Program-made: the position numbers and the translations under genes
The notes under the pieces: generated by a model
What the model was told of the DNA's origin: nothing
Databases searched by the model: none
What the model saw: the letters and a program-made list of their open reading frames with translations, nothing else
NCBI GenBank assembly: GCA_002917075.1
Contig: NTMA01000059.1
Coordinates: forward strand, 340,242 to 404,241
DNA length: 64,000 bases
Reading direction: 5' to 3'
Source of the DNA: Hawksworthiomyces lignivorus
Lineage: Eukaryota > Ascomycota > Sordariomycetes > Ophiostomatales > Ophiostomataceae
Part shown: in pieces, positions 9,248 to 21,399 of the stretch
How positions within the stretch are numbered: the stretch's first letter is position 1
Layout: each line of letters opens with the position of its first letter

Positions 9248-11445
9248 CTAGGCCTCCTTGCTGCGGATGAGGATACCCGTCTCGGGGTCATCGCTGCCCG
9301 GCTGCCACGCTGGGAGACCGCGCTGGGCTCTCTGCATGTTGCGGTCATAAGCTGCGAGAAAGACATGTTAGCGCTCACTGGGAGAATAGATGCGAGAGGA
9401 CAGGAGCGAATTACGTACCACGCTGGCGAGCAAGATTCTTGTCTTCCTCGGAGACGAACCAGTAGTCGTAGTAGGCCACGCGCTCCGGGAAGTAGAGCAC
9501 CAAGTGCACGCGGGTGTCGTCCGGGTTGACGCCGGCGCCGGCGCCGGATGCCTTGTTGCCGCTGTAGGCGGCCCCACCGGCAGCGCTGCCGACGCTGTTC
9601 AGCCGCCGCATCTTCTTGCGGCTCTTGTCGTCGCGCACCATGACCTCGGTGAACATTTGCTTGCCCGTCTGGGGGTCAAAGACCAGCCGGCCAGCCTCGT
9701 CCAGCAGCGGCAGCGCAAGGCGCTGGCGGTAGTACGACGCCTGCAGGCCGGGCGTCGTGCGCTCCGGCCGCGGCCGGTACCGGTCCATGGCGTTCTTGCC
9801 GTCGTTGCTGCTGTTATTATTGTTGTTGTTGCTTCCGCTGCCGGCAAGGTGGGCGTAGTCCATCTCAGCGTACTGCCGCAGGCGCGGCAGCGCCGCGTTG
9901 AACGAGGCGGTCACGTCGTCCCACGCGCGGTTCTTGGTGGTGCGCTGGTACATGATAAAGTCGAGCTCGGCCGTCTCGTACTTGACGTTGCAGTGGGGCT
10001 TGGGCAGCGACGCCTTCTTGGACGAGGGCGGCGACAGCGTCGACGACAGCGACGACTGCCGGTCCTTGCGGTCGGCCATGCACGCCGCCGCCGCCGCCGG
10101 GGTGACCACCATCTTGGGGCTGCTGCGAGCGCGGATAAAGGTGGCGGAGAGAGCGAGAGGCGAGACCGGCGTGAGAGGTTCTCTGGCCACCACCGGCGGC
10201 GGCAGCGTCACGACAGTCGTGGAGATGCCGTCCATATTGTGACCGCCGGTGGGCCCCACAGGCTGCTGCTGCTGCTGCGGGTACTGGCTGAAGTACGACT
10301 GGCCGCGAGTCTGGGATTGGTGCTGCGGCAGGTGCTGGTTCTGCTGGTACTGGTAATGTTGCTTCTGCTGCTGCTGCTGCGTGGGACCCATGGGGGCAAG
10401 GGGTGGAGTGGGCAGTGCACCTGCGTTGAAGCAGTACTCGCCCGGCCGTCCGGTGTCTGTTGGAGACTGTGGCGGAGAGGGCATACCGTTGGAGCCGGCC
10501 ACTCCACTGTGCTTACGAGAGATAGAAAAATAATTGTTCTCGTACGTCGCAAATGGGCTCAGATGGTGGTGGCTGTGGATTCCATCGCCGTTGGCAATGC
10601 TCTTTTTCCAAGCGTCATATGGAGGGGGCGGGGGACCTGGAGCGTATGGCACATGTGAATATTTCGCTGCAGAAAAGCACATTAAAACTACCTTTGGATA
10701 GAAACAAACCTTGGACAGGAGAGCCGGCTGAAAATGAAGATCGGACACTGCTTGCCGAAGAAGAGAGAGCTGGCGTCGCCGGGCTGGGAGAGGATTCTGA
10801 ATCCAGATCCATATCATCGAAATCGTCACCGTTGCCAGCGGGCGGCAGGCCGTTCTCAGATCGCCAGCTCTGAAGCATAATGTTTGTCTGCTGCATGCTT
10901 GGCAGAGCAACTTCTGACGGCTTGACATCATCCTCTGATATCGAAAGGTCAGTTTAGAAGAACCACTTGTTGATGAAATTACGGTGAATTTTTTGCAACT
11001 TACGACCTGCCAGGCTGGACCTCGGAGACACACCAGCGGACTTGCTCTCGTCACTGGAGAAAGCATTCCCAGATCCAGACTGCTTCTTTTCGAGAAGACC
11101 GCTCATATACAGAGTTGCCAGAATGTCGGCTGCCGTTCTATCGTTCTCGTCATAGTTCCGAACAAGCATGTTCTGCAGAGCTGCCTGGTTCTGTGAGGCA
11201 GGACGCTTTTCATCATTCTGGTTGACTCGTTGCTCAGTTGTAGCCTCTGGTGAGGAGCTGCTGCGCTGTTCCAGGTTGTGCTTATCAGCACTCTTGCGCT
11301 CTTCGTACTTGGCGCTCTTCATGGCCATGAGGCGAGCAGCCAGCTTGCTGTTCTTCCGCTTCATTGAGAGGAGAACATGCGGCTTGAGACGGCGTCGAAC
11401 ACCGCGGTGCTGCAGACTGGCAGCTGAAGTAGTCTTCAAGGCCAT
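9248..11445 (-). CDS. Uncharacterised fungal protein with a putative homeodomain-like segment
   Basis: Four exons on the minus strand: 11445-11004, 10934-10710, 10666-9419 and 9351-9248; 672 residues, all joints in phase. The N-terminus is basic (RRRLKPH...SMKRKNSK). The middle is disordered and acidic, then Gln-rich from CAG-type repeats (near 10262 and 10367). After it comes a conserved-looking segment, AELDFIMYQRTTKNRAWDDV followed by TASFN, and later a PGLQASYYRQR motif. A DFI..R....W..V...FN pattern followed by GL..YYR resembles fungal homeodomain-like/Myb-type DNA-binding proteins, so a nuclear regulator is possible; this is inference. The C-terminus (HLVLYFPERVAYYDYWFVSEED) is the best ordered part. 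Intron 2 (10667-10709) is only 43 nt. An in-frame upstream ATG lies at 11517; the one at 11445 has better context (TCAATGGCC). Confidence 0.72.
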
Positions 11446-13229
11446 TGAGGAATGTGAACCCTCGTTGCCAAGGGAGAAATTTATATGATGATGGATAGCA
11501 GGAGAAGACAACAACAACGACTGGCACGAAGAAAGTTAACGTCTATAACGTGGTAAGTGGAGCAGGTCAAAAGCAACAGTCAAAAGGGATGAGATCAGTA
11601 GAGACAGGACCAGGGAGGAGACAAAAAAAAAAGAAACTGGAAATGAAAGACGACAATCAACAATCAGAGAGCGGGCGGGACTGCTATATAAAATAGACGA
11701 TGTGGGTTTCGAGGGAGCAATAGTGCACTTATAGATAGAATAGAAAGAAACATTTGATATAAAAATAAAGAGACGATGAGAGAATGAGAGAGAGAGAGGC
11801 GGATCCACAAAACAGGGCAGGGGAGGAAGATCAGATGGGTGGATCGACGAGCGAGGGGATTTTGAGGAGGGAAGGGGGGGTACCTTTGCCATCAAGAAAG
11901 TCAAGTGAAGGCACGGACTAGCGGAGTACCTGGGGGAAGAGATAATAGGAGGCTTGCTTCTTCTCAGTAGACATGTTTAGCAGCACTTTCTTATGATCCA
12001 AAAAAGAAAAACGTAGCGAATCAGGACAGGGAGCAGTAAGAGGGTGAAGGCCGAGAAAGTACAAGAAGAAAAACAAAAGAAAAAGAAAAAATTGTGCATA
12101 TTCAGTCTTCTGCAGAAAAGAGGAGTCTTCACTCGCAGGAAAAGAAGCAGAGGATCAAGCAAGAGAATCAAGATTCTCACACAGAAGTCATGAAAGTCTC
12201 ACTCCCTTCTCTACCAGCTCTGTTCAGCAGCATTCTCCTCTGATCTCCACTGATTGCCCCCGAGATCTTCTTACAGCCCATGCGGTCGCCAGTGCCGGGA
12301 GTATTTACGTGAGCTTGATGGTGCATCTCGCAGCTTCTATTTCGGTAAATTTAAAAAGAGCAGAAAAGTAGAAAATCCGTGCTGAGCATCAGATCAACGA
12401 GCCAGAATCAGGTACAAACACTCGACTTCTGCAGATGTGATATCGTGGGATGCCCTGCTGCGTATCTTCCGCCCTGCCTCGAATGCGACCTCTCGTCGCA
12501 ATTGCCTCTTCACGGCCCCTAGCTTGCCTATTCGAGTGTACCTATCTCCGTCTACAACGCAGGACAGGAGTCCTCCAATTGCCAGAATAGGCTCTCGAGA
12601 GGCTGAATTTAGTGTACGGAGAAGCAGCAGTGGCATTACAAGGGGTGAAGTGAGGTTGAAGTTGGGTAAAAATAGCCGCACATTGGACGTAGTTTCCCTT
12701 AGGCTATACGTTACGTAGCACTCTGAGAATAAACTTGCATCCGAAGTTTACTCAAAGTAACACAATACACTAATCTTGAATATTTGGTGCCAGAGAGAGA
12801 GTATGGGGCAGCTGATGAGCAGGGGACAGTGACGAGGGACAAGGAAAGCTACGCAGAGAATGAAAAAAGTGGGAACTCTCCCTTGGTGTGTCGACCTGGA
12901 CAGGGGAGGGGCTGGGCATTTGAGCTACTGATGCTCTGCTTGTCGATCGCTGCACGGGCGGATCCTCCAAGCGAGTTTGTGAGTAGCTAACAGGGTGGGT
13001 GGGCAATAGAAAAGGCAGATGCGTGTTTGAGAAAGGAAGATGAGCATGCAAAAGAAGAGAGAAGTGACAGAATCACAGCTGTCTACAGAGCAGATTGATG
13101 AGAGGCCTCTTGAAAAAATAAGCGATAAAAAAAAAGATAAAATTGTAAAGCGCTACTTGGACGAGCAAAGTGGAATTAGAGACGATGTAATCTATAATAC
13201 AGCAAATATATGCCATGACTACAGCAGGC

Positions 13230-13249
13230 AAAAAAAAAAAAAAAAAAAA
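13230..13249. repeat. Poly(A) tract, 20 nt
   Basis: Run of 20 A followed by an AAAAG repeat, in the gene-poor region just upstream of a TACGGAGTA copy. Confidence 0.8.
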
Positions 13250-15068
13250 GAAAAGAAAAGAGGACAATACCTAATATGTACGGAGTAGGTACAAAACGTG
13301 AGTAGGTGGGAAGACAAAAAGAGTACTGTGCTTAGAGCAGGGAGAATCTGTACCGAGGAACAGTAACATGCAAAAGGCCCAAAATGACATGGAAATGACG
13401 GATATGGAACTCAAAACTCCCATCGGGTCGAGCTGTCTTCATCGTACGGGGGAGAGGAAGACGAGAGCAAAGTACAAAACAAGGGCATTCAGCTCCAGGA
13501 TCTTGGCCAGGGCGATTGGTGGTGTAAGGCTTAATCATCTCACAAAACCCAATTGAACTAAGCCTGATAAACATGACAGAGTACACACCTGTTTAAGCTC
13601 GAATCATTGTGCCCTGGACTACATGACGGGGAAGGCTGCTAGTCTCAGGCGCTACTCCGAAATGGTTGGAGTAGGCCCGCAAGGGGGAGGGGATGGAGGC
13701 AAGACGAACAAAATAGGCCAATGTGAGGGCCAAACCAGAGGCCTACGAGTACACTACAATTGCTAATTACCTCCTTTGGGAGTAGCTGCCAACGAAATGT
13801 GATACAGTATCCTTCTTGCTGGGTTTTGGGCCACGTCCGATAGGAAGACGAAAGGGTCCGGATCACGCATTAGTTGACGAGAACAAGGAAATGTTGCGGA
13901 CAATCATCATGTCTGGCGGGCGTCCCCTTGCTTCGCTCTCGATCCGTCCACCTCCTTCCTTTCCCAGTCTTCAGAGTGATGGCTAGCGATATGTTGTGTG
14001 CAGTCTCTTGATGTGCGCAAAGATCAAGCAAAAGTCAAAATATACGTGCCACGCACGCTTCAGGAAAGCAGGACGAGGAGCACGTACATGGTGGGGGAGA
14101 GAGAACAAAAAAGGAAAGAAAAACAATGAAGCTATTCCTCCTTAAGCGTGATATTCCAAATTCGAAGGCGTTCTTGGTGTGTGGAGACAACAAAGACACA
14201 CAGGAAGAAGTTCGCCGACCTGGAGAAGAGGGAGGTGCCCGGAAGGAAGCGAGGCTTGATCTGTCTTCTTCTGAGAACTAAACCAAGGTCTTGAGGTTAT
14301 ACCACAGCCTCTCGATGATACCTGCCTTTGTCGTGATGTTTCTTCTTCGACAATAAGGCTTACGTCAAAATCTTTCTGTAGAAACATGTGACATTTGGGC
14401 AGCAAAGGACTTTGTTGTCGTAATTTTGATTTGTCTCTGTCTACTCTGTTCAACTCTAGCCTTTGCCCCCACCGTGTCTCCTCAGAGTCTTGTACGTCGT
14501 ATACGATGAATCTTGTCCTGCATACGGCATGCAACAAGTGCAGCACAATTACTGTGGTCCGCGCGACTGGACGACTTCGCCTAAACTCTTCTCTGGCATT
14601 TAGTTTAGAAGATCTCCTCTACGGCCAAAAAAAAAAAAAAGAATACCCAGTCACGTCAGAGGAATATCTCGGTTACGGGCGATCAAACCGGGGTCAACCC
14701 ACCGCTCTCACTTTTTCCTAAATGAAGCAACTGTCACCCCCGGAATCAAAACTGTTCCGCGCATCTTGGATTGCTCTCTCAGAGATAAGATATCTGATCT
14801 AACTCAGCCCGCAAATCGATATCCATACTTTTGCGTAGCGCACCATCAAAAAACATATGCCGACCGCTTGCTGCGGCACTTCCCCCTAAAACGCGACTCA
14901 GCTGGGTGCATCGCTCGGTGCCAGTGTTTTATTTATTCTTACATTATACACCACGTTTATATTTACAAGCGAAGCGGCCGACATCGTGTCCTGCCCGACG
15001 GAGGCCGCTTGATTCGAAAGATGACATGTCGATTGTCGGCAGTCTAGCACAAAGCGTTGCAAGCTGAC

Positions 15069-15089
15069 AAAAAAAAAAAAAAAAAAAAA
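15069..15089. repeat. Poly(A) tract, 21 nt
   Basis: Run of 21 A in a non-coding region, with no associated gene. Confidence 0.8.
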
Positions 15090-18000
15090 CAGATGCCCAG
15101 CTGCACATCCCATCTCCACGGATCGATGGCGGGAGTCAAATGAAGCTGGTATTGTCATCCCCTTTGTCTACATTGTCCACGGCCTTCCCGTTTCATCTTT
15201 GCCTTCCCTTTTCATCATTGCCTCCCTTTTCCACCTCTGGCTCCCCTCCTGTCCCTGCATCAGTGCCTCTCCCTGTCTTGCCGTTTACCAATTGCGGGTC
15301 CTCGTCTGTACCCGCCCTATAGCGCCCGGCCTTGTGCTATCGACAGCCTAGCAAAAAGCTGTGGAGCCGCCACCGCCTCCACCAAGACATAGCGTTACGT
15401 ACTCTGGCCAATCTGCGTAAGCAATGCAAGTTGTGCCTCTTTGCCAAGGCAAACCCACCGAGGTGGCATAGTGTGCTGAGCAAGCCTCTCCGGAGGATTG
15501 CTTCCAAAGAAAGGAGGGGGTTGTGGGCTGGAATGCAGAAGACGCAAAAGCCCATCTTTACAGACTGTCCACAGGAGAACCTGCACTTGTCTATTTGCTG
15601 CTAACTAGAGCGGAAAACGGCATTTGTCTTGCCATGGAACTAGCGGACGACGAGCGGCGCAATTATTTAATGAAAAATGCTACGATGCATCGTATCTTAC
15701 ATACGCATACGGAAGCGATCTGCCTCGCGTAGCTTTGGCGTACTATTCCCCTGCTACGGAGTACAATGCAGAAACTCGAATGACAACCTTATGACGTTCA
15801 TTCTTTATTTATTTCTCTATCCCTCTCAACATGTGTCACCACATCTGTCCCAGCGCCTCATGTACCTTGCGTCTTCTCCCTTGCTATTGCGTACTCCATT
15901 TCGTATCGAGCCTTCACTTACAGTAAGTCCTGTTTAGGATAAGTAGAAATTCAGCTGACTGTCTTTTAGCAAAAAAAGTTGGTATTTCGCGCGGGACCGG
16001 ACCGTAGTTGAAAAGCGGGCAAAATAGCGGACAGTTACGAATGTGCTTCTCCACACTTTGCCAAAACTTTAGCACGACGAATAGCTCGTCTTTTGATCGG
16101 CCAAATCCCGGTGAAGCAGGTACCTCAGCAGTAGAGGCCCCTATCTGAGCTGTGCACCCGAGGTAGAGACGGGGAAGCAGGAAAGCGGCGCCACAAAAAA
16201 AAAAGGGCACAGACTGTGAAGTCTTGTCTAATGCGGCTTAGGTGACGACACACCGGTTGAAAATAAAAACAAATAAAATATAAAGTTGTGCACCGTTGCA
16301 TCTATTGTCACAGTCTGGCATGATTTGGTCAAGATGTTCACTGCTTTACATATGTTGAATTTCTGCGTTGCATGATGTGAATATGTCGCAAGACCAAATT
16401 ACAAGACGAATTTAGCAATTATGTTGATGAAGATATGCCCAGCAAATTTACCGTCGCAAGTGATGACTTTTTGTTAGTGGCGAAATGGTTGTGCGGTGCA
16501 ATCTTAAATCTTCCGGGCTTGGGTACAGAGTAGCATTCGGGATGGGCGACCGGGTTTTTGACTCGGCGAGCTGAACTTGTGACGAAGATTGATGCTGGTG
16601 GCGCAAAAAAAGCAACCTTTCTACAGCATGAAACTGATTCCAGCAGAACATGACAGTACATACATGTACGGGAAAAGCGGTCATGGGCGAAACGCTCTCC
16701 CCGGCTCTGATATTTGCACGCCAGGTCAACGTTGTTTCTGCCCTTGCAAGGTAGTTGCTTATCTGCAAGTGTTTTTCTTCATGCGCTGAAGACACGCGTT
16801 GAGCGGGGAGGTGCTGCGGTAGGGATAAAGAAAGTACGCCAGCGGTGAGAGTGCTAACATCTGCGCGCTGTCGAAAAAGTAACGAGCAGTCCAGAGTACT
16901 AAAGAAGCGTGTGTATACGACTACTTACTACGACTACAACTACGACACACCTCCTAGTGGTGTGGTGCTTGGTGGATGCACATCAAGGATCATATCCAGT
17001 AAACGACGGCCGCGGCTACGGGTCGGTATCCGCTGGACCCAGACTGTCGGAAAATTATGACGAATGAAATGACTGCTTGGCTTATTAGTGAAATAAATAG
17101 GTATTTCTACTTCACATAGCTAGTCCATGCGCTAATTTATCGTGTCGATATACCAATGAGAACATGTGACTTTTGCTAACATTGTGATCCACTTCCTGTC
17201 GCATTGGAGATCTTCAGCTGGTTGGGGCACCATGCCCAGTGGTGGTGGAAAAAAAAGGCATCTTTTGGCGTCGACGTTGCATTTCTTGTTATCAACCAGG
17301 TGAAGTGCTATTGTACTACTGTAATTACACCGTACGGCGGCCGTGATTGTCAACACACCATTTCGGCTTCCCGAGGCTAGACGGAGAGACGAAACATATT
17401 TTGCTCTACCGTCGGTGTACGAGAAGGCTTACGCGGAGGCTAGAGGTGCTGAAAGCTAGGCGGTCATGGTTTCTTTTTCTCCTGTTTTGTTTCTTTTTCG
17501 TGTATTTTCCCTCTTTCCCTTCAGCATCGATAGCTTTCTCTCCCTTGGCCACAAAAAGACGGTCTTTTTTCCCCTTTCTCCCTTGCGTGTTGTTTTCCAT
17601 TTAACCAGCAGGACGTATATGCATCTTCACGGAGCAGGCCCAGCCAGCAAACGAATAGTTTTCCTGGTGGAGGATGGCTCGGGTCTTCTCTCTTACGGCC
17701 ACTGCCGCTGATCGCTCCTCACTTGAGTATAGGAGGTCTCAGCTGTGCTCAGACAGAAATGGCCAGGCCAGGTCTAAGGCCAGATGGCGAGAGAAGAAGG
17801 ATAAGCCGGACGGCACTATTATGGAGAAGGCAGTGCGACAGCATGAGGGGGAGAGCGCCTTCTCTCTGTTCATTTTTAGAAAGGGGCGGAGGCAAGTCAC
17901 CCAGACCAGACAACATCTTACCGCGGCGGAGGACAATACGAAGCGCTTTGTAGAGAGAGGTGGTGAGAGAATAAACGAAAAAAAAAAATGACAGAAATTC

Positions 18001-19523
18001 AGAAAATATGAGAAACCCGAGCTCTCACATTTACTAAAGCTACGCCACACATTAGCGCCTGAGCAGGACTCGTATCTTACACATAATAGGAGCAGATAAT
18101 AACATCACCGAGGAAAAAAGCAAATACGGCCAAAACTTGCAAAATACAGTGGACTGTCACGGTCAGTTTTGCCCTCATTGAGAAGGAGATTATTCTGATG
18201 GTTTCTTTTCCCGCTTATCCCCCCCTCCACTCCCCCGCCAGCTCTGGCTTCTTCACAGAGACAAGAGCAGAGTCCCCAACTTCAGGATCCGTAATTGCCG
18301 ACAGTAGACTCCTATCTAGCGGTAGAAAGACTGATAGAACTCTGCTAGCATGCGTCTTCTTACTCATGCATATGCAGGCGGACTGTTGCGTTTTCCAGCC
18401 CTGCCGTTTATCGGTCATGCGCGTCTTGTGCCTGGCTCTAGCATGGACAGAAGCGATGCAAAGATGATATTAGGATATTCTCCGACTTAAGACAGCTTTG
18501 CACATCTTCTGTAGCGTGCTGTGTGCTGTATGCAGAGACTTCGCTTCGAAATTCCTCCGATACGGCTTCCCCTTTGGAGACATCTGCGGGATTCCCATAC
18601 GTAGCACGTGAATTTCATATGTCCCAGCCGGAAATGGGTTCGAAAAGGCTTATGGAAAAACTTCATCAACGGATGCAAATATCCTGATGCATACTAAAAT
18701 TTTTTTCTCTAAAAAAAATGCAGTGGGTTTGTATTAGAAGGGGAACCCTTGGTATGAAGCATCGAAAGGACCGGACAGACTACGACCGTCTTCAGATTTT
18801 AGGAGATGTCTAGCGGTTGATGTTCCACACTACAAATGAGTTTATTTTCTTCTTTTTCTTATTTCATTATTTATAATGGTATTCGTTGATTTATCATTCT
18901 GTAGGCGGATGAAAAAGGCGGAGAGACTCGTAACAAAGGGCCAAGCCGTCTCACAACATTTGCATCGCTGGCCAGATAAACAAGCCTATCTGCACGCCAG
19001 AATCAAAAGACGAAACGAAGAGGGACAATGGACCACATACTGGAAACTCTGTTGAAACATAATCGTATACCGAATGCTTTTCTTTTTCATTTCCTTTTTT
19101 TTTCAGATTTAGGCCCTATATTAGTACTGCACAATGGCTAGCAAAAAGCCAAGGTGTGCTGCGTTTGTGACCACGGGTTGCCTCCTATTCGTGAATAAAT
19201 TTGAAGTAGTGTCATTCGTATTTTGCTGCTAGAGTCCTGAAGCCCTAAGGTATGTCTCACTCTGGAATGTGATTTGGTGTCATTGGTCCAATGAGGAAAA
19301 GAAAATGAGCAGCTGCGGGAGTTGGGAAGCTCGTTTGCCGTAACAATCAACATCTGCAAGGAAGAAGGAAGAAAGAAAAGTAAAAGGAAAGAAAAAAAAT
19401 ACGAAACAAAATAAGATTCGCAATGTTTGGCTAGTTCATGCATAGGCGTTGCTTTTTATCATATTCAAAAGCAGGAAGAATAAATTACAAAATGCAAATT
19501 TCAGCTTGCATCTCAAGGCAAAG

Positions 19524-21399
19524 TCAGAGGCGAGGGCCTGTCTTGCCTCGACCGCCGCCACCACTGCCACCGGACTTTCCGTGAGAGCCGTAATTGCTGC
19601 GATCACCGCCAATATCACCACCATCAGCATCGCGGCTTCTTGCCCCCTGCAGTGGTAGTGTTTTTGCCTGCGCTCGGTGCGTCGATCTTCCCTCGACCAC
19701 GACGCCAAGTTCTAGGCCTGCATCGATAATGGGGCTACCAGTGCCATATGGTTCCACTCCAGCAAAAGACTCATCATCGCCGCTGAAGCGCCTGCACAGA
19801 ATGGCTCTCATGTCAGTTCTTCCTCCGTGATATTTCCTTAGCCTCTCTGAGCCAGGAGGGGGGGAGAGGGAAGGGGGAAGAGGCGAGGATATGTGTAATA
19901 CGCATGGGAAGCCGAGACAATGCAGGTACCGATTGGCCACTAAGCTCTGTCTACCTATCTCTTGATCCCCTTTGTAATTAACAGATCGTAGAGTGCTCGA
20001 TATAGCATGCATGGGGAGATTTATTGTGAGGTCTCACATTTCCGGCGTCGTCAGACGTCGGATGAATAGATTGCCCATAGATTCCAGGGAGATAGCCAAA
20101 GAAAGGAAGGAGAGAGATGTGGATCGACCGGTAGAGAGAAGAAAAGAGAAAGGAGCCAATGCCAGAATAAGGAGAGGATGCATCAGAATCTGTCAGATTC
20201 GGGGGGGGGAAATCGACTCACCATCCACGTTCTTCACCTTGGCTCAGGAAGCTGCAGTCGCAGTTCACCACGCAGTCCCATCCGCCGCCCACGCCCCGCC
20301 CGCCTGTCCATGCCTGACCGGCCAGCGTGTGAAACTGATCGTCCCACGGCGGCACGTGGAGGGAAGGATGACCGCTGCTGGTGCTGCTGGTGTTGTTGCT
20401 TCTGCTGCTGTCGTCAGCATCTCTCCTGCATTGCTGCTGCTGCTGCTGCTGCTGATCCGGCCGCCGCCGCCGACGAAAGACGCTGAGCCCGCACGTAAAG
20501 GTGCCAAAGTCCTCCTCCTCGACGTCGTCGGGCAGGCGGCCGGTCAGGGCGCGGCCCATGGCGATGATGGGCGCGGCGTGCGAGCAGAGCAGGATGGCGC
20601 GCACGCCGTCGGCGTCGCACTGGCGCACGATGTGGGCCAGGGCGTCGGCCACGCGGGCGTGCAGCTGGGCCATGGACTCGCCGCAGCGCGGCGGCACCGC
20701 GTCCGACGAGCGGTAGGCCGGGTCGATCCAGGGGAAGAAGCGCGCCCGCAGCTCCGCCAGCGGCGCCGGCTGCGGCTGCTCAAAGGGCGCCGGGCCGAAC
20801 CAGTCCACCAGGCCAGGATCGCACCGCACGGCCCACCAGGGGGAGGGCGCAGCGGCGGTGGCGGTAGCGGACGACGGTCGCTCCTCTGGCTTTGCCCTGC
20901 CCAACGAGGCGTCTTCATCTGCTCGCGCCGCCTGCTCGACAAACGGCTGCACCGTCTCCAAGCAGCGGTAGTAAGGACTGCAGTAGATGCGCTCCACGGG
21001 CAGGAATCCCGCCGCCGCACCATCGGCGGTGCGCGCTCCGTTGACAGGCGCGCTCTCGGGCAGACGCTTCAGATGCGCTGCCAACTCCCGAGCCTGGTTC
21101 ACGCCATGCGATGTCAGAGCGGGATCGGCGGCGATGCCCGTGGGCGTCCGCACATACGAGGTGTAGTCGCCCGTGGTTGGATTGACTACCCAGTTTGAGC
21201 GAAACTGTTTATTTTCGAGCTCTTGTCAGCCGAATTTGTTCTCTCGAAGCTTCCCCCATTCTTTGTGCTCTTAGTAGAGCTCGTTCACTTTTTTGTGTCT
21301 TCCTACTTCCTCTATTCGTATTATTTCTCCAGTTCTCTATTATTTGCATCTAGACATACTCACCCCATGGCGTGCCACATAGATATACTCCAAGACCAT
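19524..21399 (-). CDS. Histidine-phosphatase-superfamily protein, possibly TFIIIC tau55-like
   Basis: Three exons: 21399-21364 (36 nt, 12 codons), 21204-20222 and 19791-19524; 428 residues. Exon 1 encodes MVLEYIYVARHG, so the catalytic RHG (R10-H11-G12) is in a micro-exon split from the rest by a 159-nt intron. Exon 2 continues FRSNWVVNPTTG, DPALTSHG and YCSPYYRCLETVQP, then the second histidine in LLCSHAAP (H221): the phosphoglycerate-mutase-like set. A Gln run (PDQQQQQQQQC) follows. The C-terminus (DCSFLSQGEERGW joined to RFSGDDESF) resembles fungal relatives of TFIIIC tau55 (Tfc7), whose N-terminus is a histidine phosphatase fold. Intron 2 is long (430 nt) with CTGAC before the TGTGCAG acceptor. 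The extreme C-terminus is Gly/Ser-rich. Whether it is a Pol III factor or a stand-alone phosphatase cannot be decided from sequence alone. Confidence 0.82.

Larger units (their letters stand above)
11446..19523. other. 8.1-kb gene-poor region
   Basis: No gene with recognisable domains. The left part (11580-11880) is purine-rich on +, hence pyrimidine-rich on the coding strand of the gene at 9248-11445, and is probably its leader or promoter. Two exact TACGGAGTA 9-mers lie at 13279-13287 and 15755-15763; A runs lie at 13230-13249 and 15069-15089. Pyrimidine-rich + strand stretches occur at about 15150-15320 and 17463-17600. The second precedes a 105-codon ORF starting with ATG at 17674 (ends 17991), which is Lys/Arg-rich and has no recognisable family. 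Other ORFs are short and compositionally unremarkable. Confidence 0.5.

Noticed and set aside
20178..21198. Long + strand ORFs opposite the histidine phosphatase gene (including 19993-21198, 401 codons)
   Set aside because: Antisense shadows; the minus strand frame carries the conserved RHG, YCSP..R and SHAAP motifs across consistent splice joints.
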